Below the pieces are notes generated by a model, which did no database searches, was not told the origin of the DNA, and saw only the letters and a program-made list of their open reading frames with translations. Position numbers and translations under genes: made by a program. From positions 186,001-250,000 of the forward strand of contig NZ_JABEPP010000001.1 of the NCBI RefSeq assembly GCF_013044135.1: 64,000 bases of DNA, read 5' to 3'. The first letter of the stretch is position 1, and every line of letters starts with the position of its first letter. Shown here in pieces: positions 51,256-61,081 of this stretch. Source of the stretch: Enterovirga aerilata (GTDB lineage: Bacteria; Pseudomonadota; Alphaproteobacteria; Rhizobiales; Beijerinckiaceae).

Positions 51256-52770
51256 ATGGCGGGCGAGCGAAGAAGAGGTTGGGAGTTCACGAGAGCGGTC
51301 CAAAGGGAGGCCGAGCAGCGGCAGATGGGGCGATGCGCCTGCTGCTACAGGGAGCTGGCCGACACGGCCCAGACCAATGCCCACCACGTCGTTCCCATCG
51401 AACAGGTGGACGAGCGGGTCGATTTCTTCAAGCATCAATGGCTGAAGAGTTCGGACAATTGCGTGGTCGTCTGCCGGGAGCCGTGCCACACCGAGATCGC
51501 GCATCACGCATTCAAGACCAGCGGAGGCTACGAGGCGCCGCCGGAATTCTTCCCGTTTTCGCACGGTATCGGCAATTCGCCGGCGCATCGCGCCTGGATC
51601 CGCAAGATCAAGGAATACCGCGCCCGCCTGTTCAAGGAAAAGGGATGGGATGCCGACGGGGACTTCTCCGGCGGGGGCGCTCCGTCCGGAGGAGGACCGC
51701 CCGAGGGCACCTTCGTTCCCCCGCCGGCGCTTCCGGCCCTTCCGAACGGAGCCGGGGGAGCCGCCTCGGTCGGTCTCGCGATCCTCGCCATGGTGGCGGT
51801 CGCAAGGAACCTCGCGACCTTCGTGCGCAACTGCAAGAACGCGGGGGCGGCTGCCGCGGACCTGGTCGGGGCAGAGCGGGATATCGACGAGAAGCGTCGC
51901 CGCGATCCGACGCTCGGCTGCCTGGTCGCGCTGACCTACAGGGTCGAGGTCGGCGTCGGGACGGTGAGCTTCGAGTACGAAAGCGTGAAGCTCTACTACA
52001 ATTACTCGGAAGACAAGGCGCTGGCCACCTTGCGGATATCGCCGCCGTACCGGCTGAAGGCCGACCCGTTCGGCCAGGACGCGCCCAACATGGGTTATTC
52101 CGTAGAGGCGATCTGGATAAAGCCCGTCAAGACGGCGGTCTTCTCGAAGGACATCTCAGGCACGATCGCGAGCATCGACCATGCGATGTACAACCCGCCG
52201 GATCGCGAGCAGGCCTTCCACATCCTGAATGGCTGCAGGATGCACGACATCCTCCAGATCTACGTGACCTTCATGAAGGATGGGAAGCACAGGTGTCTGT
52301 GGGAGAACATCGGAAGCGCGAAAGGCATCAACCGGGAGAGGCTGTCTCTGGCCGTAGCCGCTATCGACTACAAGAAGCAGGGCATCCCCTTTGCGAAATT
52401 CGCGCAGGCCATGGGGACCTGGATGCCCGCTTCGGGCACCCAGGAGTACAACGAGCTGGCCGCCTTCTACGGAACCTCGGCGCCGGCGAGCGACACCGGG
52501 CACGCGATCGTGGGGAACTGGGGCGTGAAGATCGGAGGCTGGAGCGGGGCGTTCAGCTTCACGCGCGACGGCAAGGTCTCCTGGAACGAGACCGGAGGGA
52601 AGCCGCATCCTGGGAAATGGTGGCGCTACCAGGGTGCGGTGAACTGGCAATTCGACGACGATCCTCCGGGCTTCCAGCGGACGTTCGAAGCCGTCGAGCC
52701 GATCGGGCCCTCCGTGAGCGGCCGCATACTTCCCGAAGGCCAGGGCTTCTTTAGCATGGCGAAGAGGTAG
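51256..52770 (+). CDS. Orphan HNH-nuclease multidomain protein with membrane segment and Trp-rich C-terminus, 504 aa
   Basis: Domains in order. (1) HNH nuclease, residues 24-90: zinc-type Cys27-x2-Cys30, catalytic HHVVP (His43-His44), Asn68, and C-x3-C-H (Cys73, Cys77, His78). (2) Gly/Pro-rich linker, 135-168. (3) A hydrophobic segment AASVGLAILAMVAVARNLA, about 169-187. (4) An unrecognised beta-rich region, 220-360. (5) A C-terminal domain, 415-480, with regularly spaced Trp and Gly (GNWGVKIGGWSGAF, GKWWRYQGAVNWQFD), like lipocalin-like or sensor barrels. GAGGAG precedes ATG 51256. It stands alone and has no immunity-like neighbour. A defence nuclease, toxin or membrane-tethered sensor are all possible. 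Confidence 0.8.
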   Translation: MAGERRRGWEFTRAVQREAEQRQMGRCACCYRELADTAQTNAHHVVPIEQVDERVDFFKHQWLKSSDNCVVVCREPCHTEIAHHAFKTSGGYEAPPEFFPFSHGIGNSPAHRAWIRKIKEYRARLFKEKGWDADGDFSGGGAPSGGGPPEGTFVPPPALPALPNGAGGAASVGLAILAMVAVARNLATFVRNCKNAGAAAADLVGAERDIDEKRRRDPTLGCLVALTYRVEVGVGTVSFEYESVKLYYNYSEDKALATLRISPPYRLKADPFGQDAPNMGYSVEAIWIKPVKTAVFSKDISGTIASIDHAMYNPPDREQAFHILNGCRMHDILQIYVTFMKDGKHRCLWENIGSAKGINRERLSLAVAAIDYKKQGIPFAKFAQAMGTWMPASGTQEYNELAAFYGTSAPASDTGHAIVGNWGVKIGGWSGAFSFTRDGKVSWNETGGKPHPGKWWRYQGAVNWQFDDDPPGFQRTFEAVEPIGPSVSGRILPEGQGFFSMAKR

Positions 52771-52822
52771 GAGGCGGGCGCACGCACGGGTCGGCTGGGC
52801 CGCGAGGCCGGAGGGACCGCGG

Positions 52823-53410
52823 CTACTTCTTCGCCAGGCTTTCGAGCTTCGCTTGCATCTCGGCCATCTGCCGCTTGAGCGCCTCGATGTCGCTGGCGCT
52901 GGTATCGGCCGGCTGGGCCGGCTTTTCGGCCTTGTCGGGTTCACCCTCGCCCTTCGGCACGAAGGGAGACCACATCCTCATGGCCTCCGTGAAGAAGGCC
53001 ATGTTCGCCCGGACCTGGTCCTCCATGGCGTGAAAGGCGGTCGGCCCGAAGGTCTTCTCCATCTGATCGCGCAGCTTCTGCTGGTCGCGCGTCAGATGGT
53101 CCATGGAGAATTCGAGATAGCGCGGCACGAGCGCCTGCATGCTGTCGCCGTAGAAGCGGATGAGCTGGCGCAGGAAGGTGGTGGGGAGCAGGTTCTGCTG
53201 GCCGCCCTTGCTCTCCTGCTCGAACATGATCTGCGCGAGCACGGAGCGGGTGATGTCCTCGCCGGTCTTGGCGTCGTTCACCACGAAGTCCTCGCCGGCC
53301 CGGACCATGGCGGCGAGGTCCTCCAGCGTCACATAGGTGCTCGTACCCATGTGATAGAGACGGCGGTTCGCGTACTTCTTGATGACCGTCGGCGCCTTTT
53401 CGGTGGCCAT
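52823..53410 (-). CDS. phaR: Polyhydroxyalkanoate synthesis repressor PhaR
   Basis: 195 aa. The PHB/PHA accumulation regulator DNA-binding domain covers about residues 8-70 (IKKYANRRLYHMGTSTYVTL, then EDLAAMVRAGEDFVV). The PHB-binding middle part follows, and an end-on coiled coil closes the protein (EALKRQMAEMQAKLESLAKK). It represses phasin and PHA genes until granules form and titrate it. GGGAG lies before the ATG at 53410. No phaC or phaA/B gene is next to it, as is usual for this regulator in the group. Confidence 0.95.
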   Translation of the reverse strand: MATEKAPTVIKKYANRRLYHMGTSTYVTLEDLAAMVRAGEDFVVNDAKTGEDITRSVLAQIMFEQESKGGQQNLLPTTFLRQLIRFYGDSMQALVPRYLEFSMDHLTRDQQKLRDQMEKTFGPTAFHAMEDQVRANMAFFTEAMRMWSPFVPKGEGEPDKAEKPAQPADTSASDIEALKRQMAEMQAKLESLAKK

Positions 53411-53515
53411 TCGACTCCCATCCTCCCGAGACGGGGAGAGTCTTCCACGGACCGTGCTGCACTGCAATCATGCAAAAAGGTGGGAGTGGCTGCGCCGCCG
53501 GCTCCAGCGCCGGTC

Positions 53516-54697
53516 CTAGTCCGGGCATCCCTCGGCAAGCCATGCGCTCTTCAGCTCCGCCAGCCGTCGTCCGAGCTGCGGTCCCGGCGGCACTCCCTCG
53601 CCGATCAGGTCGCGCCCGGTCAGGCGGAAGGCGGGGGCCGGCGCGCCTGCCCTGAACGCCTCGACCTGCACCTGCCCGTCCTCGGACACGACCGGGCGCG
53701 GCTCTCCGGCCAGGACCGAGACGATCTCCACGAGCGGCCCCGCACCGTGCAGCGCCGCGATGCGGCGGGCCTCGGCCCGGTCCAGGACGCCGCGTGACAG
53801 CAAACGGCCGAGCAGGCGGGCGAAGGTGGCGAGGCGGTCATGCTCCGCGTTGGACAGGCGGAGGCGGTCGCGCAGGCGTTCGGCATCCTCCTCCGTCCGG
53901 ACATGCAGCGCCGCCAGCCTTCCGACCGCGTCGAGGCTCGACGCCCGGCGCAGGCGGCCCAGTTCCGGCACCTCGCCCGCGATGCGCAGGAGGAGGCCCG
54001 TCCCGCTCAGCGTGGCCACGACCTCGGCGGCACGGCGGGCCGAGAGCAGCTTGAGGAGTTCTGCGCGGATGCGCTCGCGCGACAGGATCGAGAGCCCGTC
54101 CCGCTCGCGGATTGCGGCATCGAGACCCTCAGGGTCGAGCGGACCCTCGGCATAATCCGCGCTGAACCGGAAGAAGCGCAATACGCGCAGGAAATCCTCC
54201 CGAATGCGCTGGCGCGGATCGCCGATGAAGCGCACCCGGCCGGCGGCGAGATCCGGCACCCCGCCCGTGTAGTCGCGGACCTGCCCGTCAGGCCCGAGCG
54301 ACAGCGCGTTGATGGTGAAGTCGCGGCGGAGCGCGTCCTGCTCGAAGCTGCGGCCGAAGCGCACGACGGCGCGGCGCCCGTCCGTCTCGACATCCTCCCT
54401 CAGGGTCGTAACCTCGAAAGGCGTGCCGTGCACGATGACCGTGACTGTCCCGTGCTCGATGCCGGTCGGGACCGCCTTCAGCCCGGCGGCGCGGGCCCGC
54501 CGCATCGTGTCCTGCGGCGGCGCAGTCGTGGCGAGATCGATCTCGTGGACCGCTCGGCCGAGAAGCGCATTGCGCACCGCGCCGCCGACGATCCGGGTCT
54601 CCTCGGCGGGGGCGGCAAGCGCCTGGAGAAGGCGCCCGACCTCGGCGCGGTCGAGCAGCCGTGCCGGACCGTCGAGGTCGAGCTCGCCCGCGCTCAT
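53516..54697 (-). CDS. CCA tRNA nucleotidyltransferase, 393 aa
   Basis: Class II nucleotidyltransferase adding CCA to tRNA 3' ends. The head domain holds RIVGGAVRNALLGR, the metal-binding region HEIDLATT and the RRDFTINALSLGPDG motif. The helical neck and body domains follow. The usual first Asp of the DxD pair is Glu in this protein (EID), which may be a group variation. The start ATG at 54697 overlaps the DUF6111 stop codon by four bases. The encoded CCA of the tRNA-Arg above means its role may be mostly repair. Confidence 0.9.
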   Translation of the reverse strand: MSAGELDLDGPARLLDRAEVGRLLQALAAPAEETRIVGGAVRNALLGRAVHEIDLATTAPPQDTMRRARAAGLKAVPTGIEHGTVTVIVHGTPFEVTTLREDVETDGRRAVVRFGRSFEQDALRRDFTINALSLGPDGQVRDYTGGVPDLAAGRVRFIGDPRQRIREDFLRVLRFFRFSADYAEGPLDPEGLDAAIRERDGLSILSRERIRAELLKLLSARRAAEVVATLSGTGLLLRIAGEVPELGRLRRASSLDAVGRLAALHVRTEEDAERLRDRLRLSNAEHDRLATFARLLGRLLSRGVLDRAEARRIAALHGAGPLVEIVSVLAGEPRPVVSEDGQVQVEAFRAGAPAPAFRLTGRDLIGEGVPPGPQLGRRLAELKSAWLAEGCPD

Positions 54698-54951
54698 TTG
54701 AACCGGCCGGGCACGAACTGGCCGTTCTCCATGTGGGGCGGTTCGAAGCCGGCCGCAGGCCGCTCGGTGAAGAAGCCCTTGTAGAGGAAGCTCGCGAGCA
54801 CGAGCAGGAGTCCCGCCATCGCGAGCCATACGATCGGACCGGACCAATGCTCGACGTCCAGCACCTTCCGGCGCTGGAGCATGAGGAAGAGCCCGAAGAC
54901 GAGGAACGGCGCGAGGAAGAGAAGCCCCTCGGTCAGGATGACCCTAATCAT
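54694..54951 (-). CDS. DUF6111 family membrane protein, 85 aa
   Basis: Two hydrophobic segments: VILTEGLLFLAPFLVFGLFL and PIVWLAMAGLLLVLASFLYK. A conserved GF(E)PPHMENGQFVPGRFK end follows, which is characteristic of DUF6111. The start codon overlaps the NUDIX gene by eight bases and its stop overlaps the CCA gene. The tight overlaps point to translational coupling and a joint role, but no function is known. Confidence 0.88.
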   Translation of the reverse strand: MIRVILTEGLLFLAPFLVFGLFLMLQRRKVLDVEHWSGPIVWLAMAGLLLVLASFLYKGFFTERPAAGFEPPHMENGQFVPGRFK

Positions 54952-55594
54952 GCGCGTAGAGGCGCTCGTACATGTTGCGCAAAATGCCTGCGGTAACGCC
55001 CCAGATATAGCGGCGGCCGAAGGGGATGGCGTAGTACTGGCGGATGCTGCCGCGCCATTGCCGCGCATGCAGCTCGTGGTTGCGCTCGTCCATCAGGAAG
55101 GAGAGCGGCACCTCGAAGACGTCCGCGACTTCCGCCGGGTTCGGCGCGAGCGGCGCGCCGGGCATGACGAGCGCGACCACGGGCAGGACGAAGTAGTTGG
55201 AGGACGACAGGTAGGCGTCCAGGTAGCCGAGCGGCCGCACGAAGCTGCGCGGAAGCCCGATCTCCTCCTCGGCCTCGCGCAGGGCGGTGTCGATCGCGGT
55301 CGGGTCCTCCGGATCCATGCGTCCGCCCGGAAAGGCGATCTGGCCCGAATGGCTCCGCAGGCCCGAGGCGCGCTCGGTGAGAAGGACGCAAGGCCCGCCC
55401 GCATGCTCGACCACGGGCACGAGCACGGCGGCGTTCCGTGGCTGCGCCGAGGGGAGCGAGCTCCAGGTCGCCGGGTTCAGGGCGTGATCGCCCTTCAGGT
55501 CGCAGCGCGGCTCGAGGAAGCCCGGCGGCTCGCGACGGAGCCGGCCCCCGGCGCGCTCGGCGAGATCGTGCCGGCGCTCGAGCGCCGCGCTCAC
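54944..55594 (-). CDS. NUDIX hydrolase, CoA pyrophosphatase (NudL)-like, 216 aa
   Basis: The Nudix box starts GGRMDPEDPTAIDTALREAE and ends EEIGL, giving all the catalytic glutamates. The upstream LLTERASGLRSHSGQIAFPG is the CoA-binding extension of the NudL/NUDT7 group, which cuts CoA to 3',5'-ADP and phosphopantetheine. The start is a GTG at 55594, overlapping the DUF1285 stop codon (GTGA). It is cytoplasmic and part of the four-gene minus-strand unit ending with CCA transferase. Confidence 0.9.
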   Translation of the reverse strand: MSAALERRHDLAERAGGRLRREPPGFLEPRCDLKGDHALNPATWSSLPSAQPRNAAVLVPVVEHAGGPCVLLTERASGLRSHSGQIAFPGGRMDPEDPTAIDTALREAEEEIGLPRSFVRPLGYLDAYLSSSNYFVLPVVALVMPGAPLAPNPAEVADVFEVPLSFLMDERNHELHARQWRGSIRQYYAIPFGRRYIWGVTAGILRNMYERLYAHD

Positions 55595-56193
55595 GCCGCC
55601 TCTCCGTACGGCACGGGATAGAACGCGCCGCGCACGAAGATCCCGAACTCGGCCGGCCGGCCTTCCGCCGACCTGTCCTCGCCCAGCTCGATGAGATCGT
55701 AGGTCAGGGCCCGCGTCAGCCGCGCCCAGAGGTCGCCGCGGACACGGAGATAGGGCTTCACGGCTCCGGTCACGTCCGCGTCGAAGCGCAGCGGGTGGTC
55801 GGGCCCGACCTCGACGAGATCGTCGACATTGGTCCGAAACGCGACCCTCCGCTCCCGTCCCTCGCCGTCGACCGCCATCTCGACCGCCAGAAAGGGGACG
55901 TCCTCGACCGCGATTCCCACCCGCTCCACGGGGGTGACGAGGACGTAGCGGTCCGGGTCCTTGCGCAGCACGGAGGCGAACAGCTTGACGAGGGCGGGCC
56001 GGCCGATCGGGGTTCCCATGTAGAACCAGGTGCCGTCGGCCGCGATCCGCATGTCGAGATCGCCGCAGAAGGGCGGGTTCCAGCGTTCGACGGGAGGCGG
56101 ACCCTTGCCGGCCGCGTGCTCGCCGAGCGCGGCCTTCAGCCGCCCCAGCGCATCGGTCGGCCCGGAAGTCTCGCTTGTTCGGCACTGTGCCAT
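55591..56193 (-). CDS. DUF1285 domain-containing protein, 200 aa
   Basis: The DUF1285 core is visible in CGDLDMRIAADGTWFYMGTP, IGRPALVKLFASVLRKDPD and, later, VAFRTNVDDLVEVGPDHPL. No membrane segment or catalytic motif is known. It is the first gene of the coupled unit DUF1285-NUDIX-DUF6111-CCA transferase, an order that is conserved-looking for this class. It is divergent from the MoxR operon, with 148 bases between the two start codons. Confidence 0.88.
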   Translation of the reverse strand: MAQCRTSETSGPTDALGRLKAALGEHAAGKGPPPVERWNPPFCGDLDMRIAADGTWFYMGTPIGRPALVKLFASVLRKDPDRYVLVTPVERVGIAVEDVPFLAVEMAVDGEGRERRVAFRTNVDDLVEVGPDHPLRFDADVTGAVKPYLRVRGDLWARLTRALTYDLIELGEDRSAEGRPAEFGIFVRGAFYPVPYGEAA

Positions 56194-56341
56194 GCCGCGT
56201 CTTTAGTCGATCCGCCATCAAAGAAACATCAAGCCGCTGCCTAGTTTCGAGGCGGCTGCGTCGACGGACCGCTTGCCACGGTCCGGCTGCCTGCCCACAC
56301 TCTCCGCTTCCGTCAGGCGGCGGAGACCCCTGGAGGCGCTT

Positions 56342-57355
<1,014 letters not shown>

Positions 57356-57363
57356 CCCGCCGG

Positions 57364-58284
57364 ATGGCCAGGACGGAGGTTCTTCCGGCCGAGAGCCGCA
57401 GGCCGGGCCGCAGCGAGACCGCGGCGGCCCTGTCGCTCGCCGCCCGGATGCCACGGCTCATCCTGGAGGCGCGGCGGGTGACCGCGAGCCTGGCCCACGG
57501 CCTGCATGGCCGCAGGCGCGCCGGACCGGGCGAAAGCTTCTGGCAGTTCCGCCCCTTCGTGACGGGCGAGGCCGCCGGCCGGATCGACTGGCGGCGGTCG
57601 GGTCGCGACGACCGACTCTATGTGCGCGAGCGGGAATGGGAGACGCCCCATGCCGTGTGGCTCTGGATCGACCGCTCGGCTTCCATGGCGTTCCGGTCCG
57701 ACCTTGCGGAAACGCCGAAGATCGAGCGCGCCTTCGTGCTCGGGCTGGCGCTCGCGGACACGCTCGTCGAGGCGGGCGAGCGGGTCGGCCTTCTCGGCCT
57801 CAAGCAGCCGACCGCCTCGCGCCGGGTGGCGGAAGGCTTCGCCCAGACCTTCGCGGCGCGCGAGCGCGACCTGGACGACGACCTCCCGCCCGCGACGCCG
57901 ATCGGACGCCTGGACGAGGCGGTGATCGTCAGCGATTTCCTGTCGCCGCTGCCCGAGTTGCGGCGGCGTGTCGAGGCGATTTCCTCACGGGGTGCGCGCG
58001 GTCATCTCGTGATGATCGTCGATCCGGTCGAAGAGACCTTTCCGTTCGGCGGCCAGGCCGTGCTGGAGGAGCCCGAGGCGGGGCTGCGGCTCCGCATCGG
58101 CGATGCGGCGTCGTGGGGCGCGAGCTACCGCCGCCGCATGGCGGCTCATCGCGGCGCCATCGCGGAGCTCGCGCGTGCCCGCGGCTGGTCGGTCACGATC
58201 CACCACACGGACAAGCCAGCAACCCAGCCTGCGCTGCGGGTGCTGACCCTCGTGGCGGGCGCGCCCGGGACGGGGGGTGCCTGA
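57364..58284 (+). CDS. DUF58 domain-containing protein, 306 aa
   Basis: The DUF58 signature is RIDWRRSGRDDRLYVREREW, close to residues 75-94, followed by a von Willebrand-like fold (WLWIDRSASMAF gives the metal site DxSxS). It usually works with the MoxR ATPase encoded directly upstream (8-base gap) in a complex that acts at the cell envelope. The ATG at 57364 has only a weak ribosome site. It is translationally close to the next gene, which starts one base after its stop codon. Confidence 0.9.
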   Translation: MARTEVLPAESRRPGRSETAAALSLAARMPRLILEARRVTASLAHGLHGRRRAGPGESFWQFRPFVTGEAAGRIDWRRSGRDDRLYVREREWETPHAVWLWIDRSASMAFRSDLAETPKIERAFVLGLALADTLVEAGERVGLLGLKQPTASRRVAEGFAQTFAARERDLDDDLPPATPIGRLDEAVIVSDFLSPLPELRRRVEAISSRGARGHLVMIVDPVEETFPFGGQAVLEEPEAGLRLRIGDAASWGASYRRRMAAHRGAIAELARARGWSVTIHHTDKPATQPALRVLTLVAGAPGTGGA

Positions 58285-58285
58285 C

Positions 58286-61066
58286 ATGCTGGGCCTGCCG
58301 CTCACCTTCCTGTCCCCGCTGGTGCTGGCCGCGCTCGTGACCCTGCCGGCGATCTGGCTCCTGCTCCGGGTCACGCCGCCGCAGCCGCGCCGCATCGACT
58401 TCCCGCCGCTGCGCATCCTCGCGGACCTCCTGCCGGAGCAGGAAAATCCCGCCCGCACGCCCTGGTGGCTCCTCGCACTCCGCCTCCTCGTCGCGGCGCT
58501 CCTGATCCTCGCGGCCGCAGGCCCGCTCTGGAACCCGGGCGCCGCCGGCGGGCGCGGGCCGCTGCTGGTGATCCTGGATTCCGGCTTTCCGGCCGCGTAT
58601 GACTGGCGCGAGCGGGCCGCCTTCGCGGCCGAGCGGATCGAGGGCGCGCAGCGGGACGGCCGCCCCGTCGCGCTCCTCGCGACCGGCGAGCGCCCGGGCG
58701 GCCTTGAGACCGTCTCGCCGGCCGCGGCGCTCGACCGGCTTCGCGCCGTGAAGCCTCAGCCCTGGCTCGTCGACCGCCGCAACCACGCCGATGCCGTGAC
58801 CCGCTTCCTCGCGGCCCAGCCCGATGCCGAGATCGTCTGGATCTCCGACGGGGTCGCCGGCGCGGGAGATTCCGCCTTCAGCGAGGCGCTTGCGGCTGCG
58901 GCAGGAGCCCGGTCGCTCGCGGTGTTCCAAGCTCCGGCGCCGCCGGCCGTGGCGCTCGCCGGCCTGGAGAACCGGGCGGGCCAGCTCGTCGTTCATGTCT
59001 TGCGGGCGGTGCCGAACGGCCGCGATGCCGGGACGCTTCGCGCCATGGATCTCAAGGGCCTGCCGCTCGCCGACGCCCAGTTCGCCTTCCAGCCCGGCGC
59101 GACGGAGGCCGAGGCGAGCTTCGAGGTGCCGATGGAGATCCGAAACGCGATCGCCCGGATCGACATCCTGGGCGAATCCTCCGCCGGAGCCGTCCACCTC
59201 TCGGACGAGCGCGGCAAGCGCCGCCGGATCGGTCTTGTTTCCGGTTCGACGGCCGACCAGGCCCAGCCCTTGCTCGCGCCGACCTACTACCTCGCCCGCG
59301 CGCTCGGCCCCTATGGGGAGGTGCGGGAGGCGCCCGGCGGCGTCGCGGAAGCGGTCGGCCAGCTCCTGGACCAGCAGGTCTCGGTCCTCGTCCTGGCGGA
59401 TGTCGGGACGCTCGACCGCGACACCTACCGGCGCGTGGCGGAGTTCGTGGACAAGGGCGGCCTGCTCCTGCGCTTTGCCGGAACGCGGCTCGCGGCAGGG
59501 AACGACGACCTGGTTCCCGTCCGGCTGCGCCGGGGCGGCCGCAATCTCGGGGGCGCGCTGTCCTGGGACGCGCCGAGGACGCTCGCGCCGTTCACGCGCG
59601 AAAGCCCGTTTTTCGGCCTGGCCGTGCCGGCCGATCTCGGCGTGCGGCGCCAGATTCTGGCCGAGCCGGACGGGGAGCTGAGCCGGAAGACCTGGGCGGC
59701 GCTCCAGGACGGAACGCCGATCGTCACGGCCGACTGGCGCGGCCAGGGCATGGTCGTTCTCGTCCACGTGACCGCGGATGCCGCCTGGTCGAACCTGCCG
59801 CTGACCGGCCTCTTCGTGGACATGCTGCGCCGGGTCGTCGCGCTGTCCGGCAATCCGGACGTGGTCGGGGCGGATCAGAAGGCCGACATCCAGACCGTGG
59901 CGCCGACGCGCGTGCTGGACGGGTTCGGCGCACTCGTCGCTCCTCCGCCGACCGCCAAGGCGGTGCAGCGCAACCATTCGGACCGGGCGAGCCCCGAGCA
60001 CCCGCCCGGCTATTACGGCCCGACCGAATCGAGCCTCGCCGTCAACGCGCTCCTCGCCGGCGACAAGCTCGCGCCGCTTCCGCTCGGCCCGCTTGCGTCC
60101 CGCACCGCCCCGCTCGCCCGTGCGGAGACCCTGGATCTGCGCGCCCCGCTGCTCACGGCCGCGATCCTGCTGCTCCTCGCCGACGCGCTCGTCTCCCTGT
60201 GGCTCGGCGGACATCTCCAGCGGCTTCGTCCGCGCCGGGTGGCGGCCGCAGCCGCTCTGGCGGCGGCTCTCGGCCTGCCGTGCCTCGTCGGCGGCCAACC
60301 GGCCTTAGCGCAGGGCTCCGGCCGTGCCTCGCCCGATCCGGCGCTCGTGACGCGGCTCGCCTACGTCGTCACGGGGGATGCCACCATCGACCAGACGAGC
60401 AAGGCGGGGCTGACCGGCCTGACCCAGGCTCTGGCCGCCCGCACGGCGCTCGAGGCGGGCGAGCCGGCGGCCGTGGACCTGGCGCGGGACGAGCTGGCCT
60501 TCTTCCCGCTGCTCTATGTCCCGGTCGCCCCGAACCAGCCGCTGCCGTCGCCGGCGGCGATCCGCAAGCTGGACGCCTTCATGAAGAACGGCGGCACCAT
60601 CCTGTTCGACACCCGCGATGCCATGAACGCGCGGCCGGGCGGCGAGCCGACAGCCGAGACGCAGGCACTGCGACGCATGCTCGCCACGCTCGACATACCC
60701 GAGCTCGAGCCGGTGCCGCGCGACCACGTGCTCACCAAGACCTTCTACCTGCTCGATCGCTTTCCCGGCCGCTACGGCACCGGCCAGACCTGGGTCGAGG
60801 CGCTGCCGCCCGCGGCCGACGGCGAGCGCCGCCCGGCGCGCGCGGGCGACGGCGTGTCGCCGATCGTGATCACGTCCAACGATCTCGCGGCCGCCTGGGC
60901 CGTCGGCCGCAACGGCGAGCCCATGTTCCCGGTGATCGGCGCCGATCCGCGCCAGCGCGAGATGGCGTTCCGCGGAGGTGTGAACCTCGTCATGTACACC
61001 CTGACCGGTAACTACAAGGCTGACCAGGTCCATGTGCCGGCGCTGCTGGAGCGGCTGGGGCAATAG
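58286..61066 (+). CDS. BatA-type N-terminal / DUF4159 membrane protein, 926 aa
   Basis: Two N-terminal membrane helices with the aerotolerance (BatA) domain (FLSPLVLAALVTLPAIWLLL and LLALRLLVAALLILAAAG) open the protein. A long periplasmic region with von Willebrand-like and GATase-like parts follows. A further helix near residues 620-640 and another near 655 lead to DUF4159 in the last 250 residues (RLAYVVTGDATIDQTSKAGL, DTRDAMNARPGG, VHVPALLERLGQ). It is the large membrane partner of the MoxR/DUF58 pair. ATG at 58286; GGGGGTG precedes it. Confidence 0.9.
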   Translation: MLGLPLTFLSPLVLAALVTLPAIWLLLRVTPPQPRRIDFPPLRILADLLPEQENPARTPWWLLALRLLVAALLILAAAGPLWNPGAAGGRGPLLVILDSGFPAAYDWRERAAFAAERIEGAQRDGRPVALLATGERPGGLETVSPAAALDRLRAVKPQPWLVDRRNHADAVTRFLAAQPDAEIVWISDGVAGAGDSAFSEALAAAAGARSLAVFQAPAPPAVALAGLENRAGQLVVHVLRAVPNGRDAGTLRAMDLKGLPLADAQFAFQPGATEAEASFEVPMEIRNAIARIDILGESSAGAVHLSDERGKRRRIGLVSGSTADQAQPLLAPTYYLARALGPYGEVREAPGGVAEAVGQLLDQQVSVLVLADVGTLDRDTYRRVAEFVDKGGLLLRFAGTRLAAGNDDLVPVRLRRGGRNLGGALSWDAPRTLAPFTRESPFFGLAVPADLGVRRQILAEPDGELSRKTWAALQDGTPIVTADWRGQGMVVLVHVTADAAWSNLPLTGLFVDMLRRVVALSGNPDVVGADQKADIQTVAPTRVLDGFGALVAPPPTAKAVQRNHSDRASPEHPPGYYGPTESSLAVNALLAGDKLAPLPLGPLASRTAPLARAETLDLRAPLLTAAILLLLADALVSLWLGGHLQRLRPRRVAAAAALAAALGLPCLVGGQPALAQGSGRASPDPALVTRLAYVVTGDATIDQTSKAGLTGLTQALAARTALEAGEPAAVDLARDELAFFPLLYVPVAPNQPLPSPAAIRKLDAFMKNGGTILFDTRDAMNARPGGEPTAETQALRRMLATLDIPELEPVPRDHVLTKTFYLLDRFPGRYGTGQTWVEALPPAADGERRPARAGDGVSPIVITSNDLAAAWAVGRNGEPMFPVIGADPRQREMAFRGGVNLVMYTLTGNYKADQVHVPALLERLGQ

Positions 61067-61081
61067 GCCCCGCGAGGCGCG

